A DNA stretch of 64,000 bases from Micromonospora profundi (GTDB taxonomy: Bacteria > Actinomycetota > Actinomycetes > Mycobacteriales > Micromonosporaceae): positions 806,001 through 870,000 of the forward strand of contig NZ_JAATJK010000001.1 in the NCBI RefSeq assembly GCF_011927785.1, written 5' to 3'. Shown here piece by piece: positions 57,114 to 64,000 of the stretch. Under the pieces are notes generated by a model. It was not told where the DNA came from. It was given only the letters and a program-made list of their open reading frames with translations, and ran no database searches. The position numbers were made by a program, and so were the translations under genes. The first letter of the stretch is position 1. The number at the start of each line of letters is the position of its first letter.

Positions 57114-58154
57114 GTGGACTACAGCCTGTTCTTCTTCGCCGACGGAGGCGCCGCCGGCGACGACGGTTACCGCCTCCTGCTGGAGAGCGCCCGATTCGCC
57201 GACGCCAACGGGTTCACGGCGGTCTGGACGCCGGAGCGGCACTTCCACTCGTTCGGCGGCCTGTACCCGAACCCCGCGGTCACCGGGGCCGCGGTGGCCG
57301 CCGTGACCGAGCGGGTGGGCGTCCGGGCGGGCAGCGTGGTGGCGCCCCTGCACCACCCGGCCCGCATCGCGGAGGAGTGGTCGGTCGTCGACAACCTGTC
57401 CAAGGGCCGGGTGGGGCTGTCGTTCGCGTCCGGCTGGCACGCGGCCGACTTCGTGCTGCGGCCGGAGAACTACGCCGACCGCAAGAACGTGACGGCCGAG
57501 ACCGTGGACACCGTACGCCGGTTGTGGCGCGGCGAGGAGGTCGAGTTTCCCGACGGCGCGGGGGAGAAGCGTGCCGTCCGTATCTTCCCTGCGCCCGTGC
57601 AGCCCGAACTGCCGGTGTGGGTGACAAGCGCCGGCTCGCCGGAGACGTTCCGGACCGCCGGCCGCCTCGGCGCCGGGCTGCTGACCCACATGCTCGGTCA
57701 GGATCACGCCCGGCTCGCCGAGAACATCGCCACCTACCGGTCGGAGCTGGGCGGGGCGCCGGGACACGTCGTGCTGATGCTGCACACGCTGATCGGCACG
57801 GACCGGGCCGAGGTGCGCGAACAGGTCCGCGAGCCGATGAGCAACTACCTGCGCAGCTCCGCCGACCTGATCGTCAAGGCGGCCGCGAGCATCCTGCCGC
57901 CCGGCTTCGACCCGAACCGGCTGCCGGAGCGGGACAAGGAGTTCCTCATCGCGCACGCTTTCGACCGCTACTTCACCAGTAGCGGCCTGTTCGGCACTGT
58001 GGCCGACGGGGCCGACATGGTGAGCCGGCTCGAGGCGATAGGTGTCGACGAGATCGCCTGTCTGATCGACTTCGGCGTGCCCCGCCAGGACGTGCTCGGG
58101 TCCCTGCGACACCTGGCCGAGCTGGCCCGGCAAACGGGTCAGCCGGCCAGGTGA
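57114..58154 (+). CDS. LLM-class flavin-dependent monooxygenase (natural-product type)
   Basis: 346 aa from the GTG at 57114, placed 5 bases after GGGAG; GTGs at 57108 and 57111 are alternatives. VDYSLFFFADG and WTPERHFHSFGGLYPNP are the signature of the luciferase-like monooxygenase subgroup found within or beside NRPS and PKS modules. These use reduced FMN and oxygen, often on carrier-bound substrates. The gene lies 16 bases after the NRPS and overlaps the flavin reductase gene by 4 bases, which can supply FMNH2. N- or C-hydroxylation of the basic residue loaded upstream is an attractive guess without direct proof. Confidence 0.85.
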   Translation: MDYSLFFFADGGAAGDDGYRLLLESARFADANGFTAVWTPERHFHSFGGLYPNPAVTGAAVAAVTERVGVRAGSVVAPLHHPARIAEEWSVVDNLSKGRVGLSFASGWHAADFVLRPENYADRKNVTAETVDTVRRLWRGEEVEFPDGAGEKRAVRIFPAPVQPELPVWVTSAGSPETFRTAGRLGAGLLTHMLGQDHARLAENIATYRSELGGAPGHVVLMLHTLIGTDRAEVREQVREPMSNYLRSSADLIVKAAASILPPGFDPNRLPERDKEFLIAHAFDRYFTSSGLFGTVADGADMVSRLEAIGVDEIACLIDFGVPRQDVLGSLRHLAELARQTGQPAR

Positions 58155-58639
58155 CGTCGCCGGCTCACGAGACGGTCGGGGCGGAGCATCTGCGCCGCCT
58201 CCTCCGCCGCTGGGCCACAACTGTGACAGTGGTGACGGCGGCCGGCGACGGTCGGCCCTTCGGGTTCACCGCGACGTCGTTCACCTCCGTGTCGCTGCGC
58301 CCACCGGTCATGTCGTTCTGCGTCGACCGAGGCTCGTCGAGCTGGCCCATGCTGCGGGAGGCCGAACACGTGGCGGTGCACGTGCTGGACGCCGGGCAGG
58401 CCGACCTGGCGCGTACGTTCGCCACCCGCGGCATCGACCGCTTCGCCGCGACCGGCTGGCGCCCCGGGCCGTACGGCGTGCCGCTGCTGCCCCGGAGCCT
58501 CGCCTGGTTGGTGTGTCACGTCTCGGCGCGGATCCCCGCCGGCGATCACGTGATCGTCCTCGCCGAGCCGTTGGAAGCCCAGATCGGCGACGGCAGCCCC
58601 CTGCTGTACCACGATGGACAGTACGCGGCTCTGGCCTGA
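58151..58639 (+). CDS. Flavin reductase (HpaC/ActVB-like)
   Basis: 162 aa, GTG at 58151 overlapping the monooxygenase stop (GTGA). It has RWATTVTVVTA, GFTATSFTSVSLRPPVMSF and a final SPLLYHDGQYAAL, typical of the FMN-binding split-barrel NAD(P)H:flavin reductases. It is the reductase component expected for the two-component monooxygenase encoded just upstream. Confidence 0.9.
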   Translation: MTSPAHETVGAEHLRRLLRRWATTVTVVTAAGDGRPFGFTATSFTSVSLRPPVMSFCVDRGSSSWPMLREAEHVAVHVLDAGQADLARTFATRGIDRFAATGWRPGPYGVPLLPRSLAWLVCHVSARIPAGDHVIVLAEPLEAQIGDGSPLLYHDGQYAALA

Positions 58640-58651
58640 CCACTACCCCGC

Positions 58652-58690
58652 TTTAGGGGACAGCTACGGCGCGAGCAGGCCCGATACGTT
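58652..58690 (+). promoter_or_regulatory. Shared-type promoter of the FAAL gene (leaderless)
   Basis: TTTAGGGGACA from 58652, and TACGTT at 58685-58690, starting 33 bases after the first T; both blocks fit the shared layout (TTC-NN-GTGACA). The ATG at 58697 lies 6 bases after the box, so the transcript probably begins at the start codon, as for MbtH. Confidence 0.5.
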
Positions 58691-58696
58691 CTGGGC

Positions 58697-60619
58697 ATGG
58701 CCACCCAGTCCTTGGCCGACGTGCTGCTGATCCGGGCCGAATCGACGCCGGACGCCGTCGCCTACGAATGTGTCGATGCCGCCGGCGAGGTGAGCGCACT
58801 CAGCTACGCCCAGGTGGCCACACGCGCGTCCGCCCTGGCCGAGCAGATCGCCGGGTGCGGCGACGACGGTCCGGTGCTGCTGGCCGTTCCGGCGGGGCTG
58901 GACTACCCCGTGGCGGTCTTCGGTGCCTTCCTCGCCGGACGTTCGGTGATCCCGGCCTACCCGCCCGGGTCGAGCGGGCCAGACCGGGGCCGGCTGGACG
59001 GCATCGTGGCCGACGCCCGCCCGTCGGTCGTGATCGCGGAGCAGACGCATCCGGAACTGGCGGCGGTGCCGGCGGCGCTGACAGTGCCCGGTTCGGAGGC
59101 GGACGGCGGGCCGTGGAGCAGGCAGGGCCGGAGCGCTGCGACGGATGTGGCGATCGTGCAGTACACGTCGGGCAGCACCGGGAAGCCGCGCGGTGTGCTG
59201 GTCCGGCACGACAGCGTCCTTGCGAACGTCGCGGGCATCGCCGACCGGTTCCAGCTGACCGAGACCGCTCGCGGGCTGGTCTGGCTACCGCCCTACCACG
59301 ACATGGGCCTCATCGGCGGCCTGCTGACCCCGGTCGGGGCGGGCATCACGATCCGCATCATGCCGCCGGGTGACTTCCTCAAGTCGCCGCTGTGGTGGCT
59401 GCGGCAGGTGACCGAGAGCGGTGCGACGGCCAGCGGCGGGCCGGACTTCGCGTACGCCCTGTGCGTACGCCGGGCGCGCCTGCGCGGGCCGGAGGCGCTC
59501 GCCGGACTGGACCTGTCGGGATGGCGGGTGGCCTTCAACGGTGGCGAGGCGGTCCGGCACCGCACGCTCACCGAGTTCGCCGAGACCTTCGCCCCGGTCG
59601 GGTTCCGTCCCGAGGCGTTCCTGCCCTGCTACGGGCTGGCCGAGGCGACACTGATGGTAAGCGCCGGTCACTGGCGGCCGGCCCCCGGTCCGGTCAGTTG
59701 TGGGACGCCGGTGCCGGGCCAGCGGATCGCTGTGGTCGATCCGGAGGGTCTGTCCCCGGTGGGCGACGGCGACGAGGGTGAGATATGGGTGGCGGGACCC
59801 CACATCACACCTGGTTACCTGTCCGGCCGCGACCAGGACGACCTGTTCGGCGACCTCGACGGTGTCCGTTACCTGCGCACCGGCGACCTGGGCTACCGGG
59901 CCGGCGGCGAGATGTTCGTGACCGGGCGGAAGAAGGACGTCATCGTTCTCCGCGGCGTCAACCACCACGCGATCGACGTGGAGGCCGCCGCCCTGGACGC
60001 GGCTGGCAAGGCCGTCGGCACGGCCGCCGCGTTCCTTGTCGACATCGAACCCGAGCCGTTCGCCTGCCTCGTGCTGGAGGTGCGGGGCCGGCCAGCCCCG
60101 GCCCTCGTCGGGGACGTGCGGGCCGAGGTGTTGGCGCGGACCGGCCTGCGGCTGGGCGCCGTCGCGCTGGTGCCACCGCGATCGGTCCCACGTACGTCGA
60201 GCGGCAAGGTACGCCGGGCCAACTGCCGCGATGCCCTGCTGGCGGGAGCGTACGACGGCTCGGTGGTCGCCGACCCGGCCCTGCTCGGTGCGCTGGCCCA
60301 ACGGCGGGACCGGGACGCCGCGGTCGCGGACCTGGCCGGCGTGATCTGCGGCATCGTCGCCGAACTGTGCGACGTCGACGAGTGCCGACCGACCGATCGC
60401 CTCGTGGACCTGGGCGTGGACTCGGTGCGCGCGGGCGAGGCCGCCGACGTGCTGGGCGACACAGTGGGTCTGGACGTGCCCTTCGAAACGGTCCTCGCCG
60501 CCACCACACCGCGTGCCGTCGCGGACGCGCTGATGGACCGGTGGCTGAGCGAGGGCAGCACACCGGGTCAGGTCCGCGAGCGGCTCGCCGCGATCGACAG
60601 CCACGCGAGCGTCTCGTGA
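58697..60619 (+). CDS. Fatty-acyl-AMP ligase fused to acyl carrier protein
   Basis: 640 aa. The adenylate-forming domain (1-540) has [12 protein letters not shown] near 156, [12 protein letters not shown] near 197 and [11 protein letters not shown] near 415, features of FAAL enzymes that make acyl-AMP without CoA. Residues 555-620 are a carrier domain with [10 protein letters not shown] (pantetheine Ser near 575). The protein would activate a fatty acid and hold it as a thioester for the first C domain of the next NRPS, whose ATG overlaps this stop by one base. This is the lipoinitiation step of lipopeptide synthesis. Chain length cannot be read from the sequence. Confidence 0.92.
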   Translation: MATQSLADVLLIRAESTPDAVAYECVDAAGEVSALSYAQVATRASALAEQIAGCGDDGPVLLAVPAGLDYPVAVFGAFLAGRSVIPAYPPGSSGPDRGRLDGIVADARPSVVIAEQTHPELAAVPAALTVPGSEADGGPWSRQGRSAATDVAIVQYTSGSTGKPRGVLVRHDSVLANVAGIADRFQLTETARGLVWLPPYHDMGLIGGLLTPVGAGITIRIMPPGDFLKSPLWWLRQVTESGATASGGPDFAYALCVRRARLRGPEALAGLDLSGWRVAFNGGEAVRHRTLTEFAETFAPVGFRPEAFLPCYGLAEATLMVSAGHWRPAPGPVSCGTPVPGQRIAVVDPEGLSPVGDGDEGEIWVAGPHITPGYLSGRDQDDLFGDLDGVRYLRTGDLGYRAGGEMFVTGRKKDVIVLRGVNHHAIDVEAAALDAAGKAVGTAAAFLVDIEPEPFACLVLEVRGRPAPALVGDVRAEVLARTGLRLGAVALVPPRSVPRTSSGKVRRANCRDALLAGAYDGSVVADPALLGALAQRRDRDAAVADLAGVICGIVAELCDVDECRPTDRLVDLGVDSVRAGEAADVLGDTVGLDVPFETVLAATTPRAVADALMDRWLSEGSTPGQVRERLAAIDSHASVS

Positions 60620-63600
60620 TGGAACCTGCGGTCGGGCGGCACCTCGTCCAGCGCTGGCGCTCCGGCGATCCCGCGCCGGCGACCCGGCCCGGCCCGGCCC
60701 CGGTGTCGACAGCGCAGCGGGGCGTCCTCGTCTTCGAACGGCTCTACCCGGGCACCGCGGTCTTCAACCTGCAGCACGTCGCCAGGCACACCGGCGCACT
60801 CGACGAGGACCGGCTCGACGACGCGCTGTCCGTCGTGCTCCGCCGGCACCCGGCCCTGCGCAGCACGTTCGCGGACGCGAACGGCAGTGGTCCGGTCCGC
60901 ATCGTGCACGACTGGACGACGCTGCGGGCCGAACGGACGGACCTGACCCACCTGGAGCCGGCGCAGCGCGCGGTCGCCGCCTTCGAACATGCGCGGCGGC
61001 TCGTCACCGAACCGTTCGACATCGCGAACGGGCCGCTGGTCCGGGTACACGTCCTCCGGTTGACCGACAACGAGCGCCTGCTCGTGTTCGTCGCGCACCA
61101 CCTGGTCTGCGACGGCGGCTCGATGCGCGTGCTCCTCACCGAGCTCGACCGCGCGTACCGCGGCGAGCTGACCGGCGGGCCGGACGACACGGTGCCCAGC
61201 CCCGACCCCGCGCCGCCCCGCCCCGGGGCGCTTGACTACTGGCGGGAACGGCTGGCCAACCTGCCGGAACTCGACCTGCCGGCCGACCACGGGAGCCCGC
61301 CGCGGCCGACGTTCGCCGCGGACTCGGTACCGCTGACCATCGGACCGGACGTCGTCGCGGCAGCCGAGCGACTGGGACAGACCGAGCGGGCCACTGTGTT
61401 CATGGTCCTGCTCGCGGCGTTTCAGCTCCTGCTCGGTGAGCACAGCGGACAGGACGACTTCGCTGTCGGTTTCCCCGAGTCCGGACGGTCGGGGCGGGGC
61501 CGGCACGGCGCTGTGGGTCTGCTCGCCGACCTGGTCGTGTTCCGGGCCGACCTGAGCGGCCGTCCATCGTTCCGGGAGCTGGTCCGGCGTGCCCGGGACA
61601 GCTTCCTGGCCGGCTTCGCCCACCGCGGGGTGGCCTTCGAGGACGTGGTCGCGGCGTTGGCGCCGGGCCGGAGCCTCGACGGGTCCCTGGTCTCCGCCAG
61701 CCTGGTCTTCCACGGGGAGACGGGCGAACCGACACTGGCCGGCGCGCCCCTCGAACGGGTGACTGTCGGCCGTCCCGGCCTGCGCTACGACGTGGACCTC
61801 CACCTGTGGCGGGCGCGGGGCCGGCTGTGGGGCAGCTGGGACTACCGGACAGAACTCTTCGACCCGGTGACGGCAGCCCGGATGGCCGAGCGGCTGCCGG
61901 TCCTGCTGGCCCGGGCGCTGGCCGAACCGGATCTGCCGGTCGACCAGCTCGACACGCTCACCGACACGGACCGCGCGCTGCTCGACCGGTGGGGGCGCGG
62001 TCCGGCCGCCGGTGACCCGCCACTCACCCTGCACGATGCGTTCACCCAGCAGGTAGCCCGCACGCCCGACGCTGTCGCCGTGCAGGACTCCCGTCGAACG
62101 CTTACCTATCGGCAGCTCGACGAGCGCTCCAACCAGATGGCCCACTACCTGCGGGACCGGGCGGTGTGCGCCGGGGACATGGTCGGCATCCGGCTCGGCC
62201 GGTCCGTCGACCTGGCCGTGGCGATGCTGGGCATCCTCAAGGCCGGGGCGGCGTACCTTCCGCTCGATCCCGCCTACCCGGCCGACCGTACGGCCTTCAT
62301 GCTCCAGGACAGCGCGGCCCGGATGGTGGTGACCGCCGCCGAGCTGGCCGCGCTCGACGAGCGGCCGGTGTCCGCTGTGGACGGGCCGCCGGTGCCACCC
62401 GACGCCTCGGCGTACGTGCTGTACACGTCGGGTTCGACCGGCATGCCGAAGGGCGTGCTGCTCACCCACGACAGCGCGGTGACGATGGTGACCTGGGTCC
62501 GGCGGACGTTCGCGCCGGCCCACCTGTCCCGGGTGCTCGCGTCCACGTCGATCTGCTTCGACGTGTCGGTTCCCGAGTTCTTCGCGCCGCTGTGCGCGGG
62601 CGGCACCGCGGTGATCGTCGACAACGCCCTCTCGCTGCTCGCCGACGTACCGGACGTGACGATGATGAGCGTCGTACCGTCTGCCGCGAAGGCGCTCGTC
62701 GAGGTGGAGGCCCTGCCCCGCAGTGTGCGGGTGGTGGGCCTGGGCGGCGAGGCGATCACCGGGACCCTTGTGGACGACCTCTACGCCACAGGGCACATCG
62801 AGGCCGTGATCAACCTCTACGGTCCGACCGAGGACACCACCTACTCGACGTACGCCCGGCTCCGGCCCGGCGAGCAGCCGCCTCCGATCGGCGCGCTGCT
62901 GCCGGACGCGCGCGCGTACGTCCTGGACCGGGCGTTGCGTCAGGTGCCGGTCGGCGCGGTCGGGGAGCTGTACCTGGCCGGGCGTGGCTTGAGCCGCGGC
63001 TACATCAACCGGTCCGGGCTGACCGCCGCCCGGTACGTCGCCGACCCGTTCGCGACAGCGCCCGGCGACCGCATGTACCGGACCGGCGACCTGGTGCGCT
63101 ACCGCTCCGACGGTGCCCTGCTCTACCTGGGTCGGCAGGACTTCCAGGTCAAGGTGCGGGGGCAGCGGATCGAACTCGGCGAGGTGGAGACCACGCTGCA
63201 GAACCATCCCGACGTCCGCGACGCTGTGGTCGCGCTGTACGGCGACCGTCTGGTCGGCTACCTGGTGGCGCGCCCAGCAGACGGCATCGACCTGGACGGG
63301 GTGCGGGCGTACCTGCGCCGGACGCTGCCGGTCGTCATGGTCCCGGGCAGCCTGGTGGTGCTCGACGAACTGCCGCACACACCCAATGGCAAGGTCGATC
63401 GTCTGGCGTTGCCGCCGCCGGCCGATCCGACAAGTGGTGCTCAGAGCGATCCGCCGCGCGGCGCCGACGAGGAACTGGTCGCCGAGGTGTGGCAGCAGGT
63501 TCTCGAACTCGACCGCGTCGGGCGGGACGACGATTTCTTCGACCTCGGCGGGGACTCCCTGCTGGCCGGTCAGGTGCTCGGCCGGCTGCGCGCGCGGGCC

Positions 63601-64000
63601 GGCTCGTCACTGCCGCTGCGGCTGGTCTTCGAGAACTCGCGCCTGTCCGACCTGGCGGCAGCGCTGCCCGCACCGGCGGAAGGCCCGCCGGACCCGACCG
63701 ACCGCCCGGAGGTGTCGCCACGGCCGGCTGACGAACCACCGGTCCTATCGTTCGACCAGGAGCGGTTGTGGCTGGAATCCCAGATCCGGCCCGGTGCCGC
63801 CTACCACGTGCACGGCCGCCTGCGGCTGCGCGGAGCGCTTGACGTCGCGGCGCTGGAGCGCAGTGTCCGGGCGATCGTCGACCGGCACGAGATCCTTCGG
63901 ACGACGTTCCCGGTGGTCCGCGGCCAGGCCGTGCCACACGTGGCGCCGCCCGACCCGGCCTGGCGGATCGACCGGGCCGACGCCGACCGGCCGGAGGTGG
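60619..64000 (+). CDS. NRPS C-A-T-C... (runs off the window)
   Basis: ATG at 60619 within TGATG; open to the end of the window (1127 codons). C1 (about 30-450) has [11 protein letters not shown] near 158 and is placed to join the fatty acid from the FAAL-ACP to the first residue. A (475-950) has [10 protein letters not shown] near 602 and FDVSVPE; residues D-V-P-S-G-G-L-T-Y do not match a code I know. T has LGGDSLL (Ser near 980). A second C domain starts near 1030 ([14 protein letters not shown]) and is cut by the window edge. Codon use is normal for the locus. Confidence 0.92.
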   Translation, partial: MEPAVGRHLVQRWRSGDPAPATRPGPAPVSTAQRGVLVFERLYPGTAVFNLQHVARHTGALDEDRLDDALSVVLRRHPALRSTFADANGSGPVRIVHDWTTLRAERTDLTHLEPAQRAVAAFEHARRLVTEPFDIANGPLVRVHVLRLTDNERLLVFVAHHLVCDGGSMRVLLTELDRAYRGELTGGPDDTVPSPDPAPPRPGALDYWRERLANLPELDLPADHGSPPRPTFAADSVPLTIGPDVVAAAERLGQTERATVFMVLLAAFQLLLGEHSGQDDFAVGFPESGRSGRGRHGAVGLLADLVVFRADLSGRPSFRELVRRARDSFLAGFAHRGVAFEDVVAALAPGRSLDGSLVSASLVFHGETGEPTLAGAPLERVTVGRPGLRYDVDLHLWRARGRLWGSWDYRTELFDPVTAARMAERLPVLLARALAEPDLPVDQLDTLTDTDRALLDRWGRGPAAGDPPLTLHDAFTQQVARTPDAVAVQDSRRTLTYRQLDERSNQMAHYLRDRAVCAGDMVGIRLGRSVDLAVAMLGILKAGAAYLPLDPAYPADRTAFMLQDSAARMVVTAAELAALDERPVSAVDGPPVPPDASAYVLYTSGSTGMPKGVLLTHDSAVTMVTWVRRTFAPAHLSRVLASTSICFDVSVPEFFAPLCAGGTAVIVDNALSLLADVPDVTMMSVVPSAAKALVEVEALPRSVRVVGLGGEAITGTLVDDLYATGHIEAVINLYGPTEDTTYSTYARLRPGEQPPPIGALLPDARAYVLDRALRQVPVGAVGELYLAGRGLSRGYINRSGLTAARYVADPFATAPGDRMYRTGDLVRYRSDGALLYLGRQDFQVKVRGQRIELGEVETTLQNHPDVRDAVVALYGDRLVGYLVARPADGIDLDGVRAYLRRTLPVVMVPGSLVVLDELPHTPNGKVDRLALPPPADPTSGAQSDPPRGADEELVAEVWQQVLELDRVGRDDDFFDLGGDSLLAGQVLGRLRARAGSSLPLRLVFENSRLSDLAAALPAPAEGPPDPTDRPEVSPRPADEPPVLSFDQERLWLESQIRPGAAYHVHGRLRLRGALDVAALERSVRAIVDRHEILRTTFPVVRGQAVPHVAPPDPAWRIDRADADRPEV

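Noticed and set aside
60568..63378. 936-codon open frame on the minus strand under the last NRPS
   Set aside because: The + strand encodes clear C, A and T motifs; the antisense frame has no recognisable family.

Overview
The window is a dense secondary-metabolism locus from a high-GC actinomycete. The evidence is very high G+C, many GTG and some TTG starts, 4-base start/stop overlaps, an MbtH protein and split NRPS genes of actinobacterial type. The genus cannot be fixed from the sequence. Almost all of the 64 kb is nonribosomal peptide synthetase (NRPS) machinery with tailoring, export and release genes. I see no tRNA, rRNA, CRISPR array, insertion sequence or regulator gene. The cluster runs off the right edge inside an NRPS gene.

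Left block (1-11.4 kb). A VOC-type protein is followed by a small divergent operon (unknown protein plus cytochrome P450). Then comes a compact + strand operon: a free-standing A-T-TE NRPS predicted to load proline, a SyrB2-like non-heme iron enzyme, a haem-oxygenase-like diiron protein, a desaturase-like diiron membrane protein, a PhzF-like isomerase, a cation/proton antiporter, and a thioesterase-fold protein with Cys in place of the nucleophilic Ser. This looks like a self-contained route that builds an unusual proline-derived unit on a carrier protein and passes it on.

Central block A (11.4-26.5 kb, - strand). Gene order in transcription is NRPS C-A(Ser)-T-C, NRPS A-T-C-A-T-TE, MFS exporter, A-T didomain, P450. 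The last two form the usual pair for beta-hydroxylating a carrier-bound amino acid. A divergent O-carbamoyltransferase gene (26.6-28.4 kb, +) separates this from block B.

Central block B (28.4-52.3 kb, - strand). Gene order is MbtH, type II thioesterase, giant NRPS, C-T-methyltransferase, MFS, MFS, pterin dehydratase/VOC protein, MFS, NRPS C-A(Ser)-T-C, NRPS A-T. The giant NRPS carries a truncated C domain at its N-terminus and a gutted A domain in its second module.

Right block (52.5-64 kb, +). It holds an NRPS C-A-T-E whose epimerase motif is damaged, a luciferase-like monooxygenase with a flavin reductase, a fatty-acyl-AMP ligase fused to an ACP, and the start of an NRPS (C-A-T-C...). This is a lipopeptide-type initiation set.

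Threads running through the locus: (i) a shared promoter architecture (TTC-NN-GTGAC, then TANNNT starting 33-34 bases after the first T of TTC) in front of at least six units on both strands, which suggests one regulon; (ii) two independent protein splits exactly between C and A domains; (iii) a recurring EIAELERxLAEKRA-type helix at C-domain borders; (iv) kilobase-scale near-identical repeats showing recent recombination between NRPS genes; (v) four paralogous MFS exporters with a common LPDV tail. Product structure cannot be stated. Three serine-type A domains, a carbamoyltransferase, a methyltransferase, a fatty-acid entry point, a probable basic residue and a modified proline unit are all encoded.
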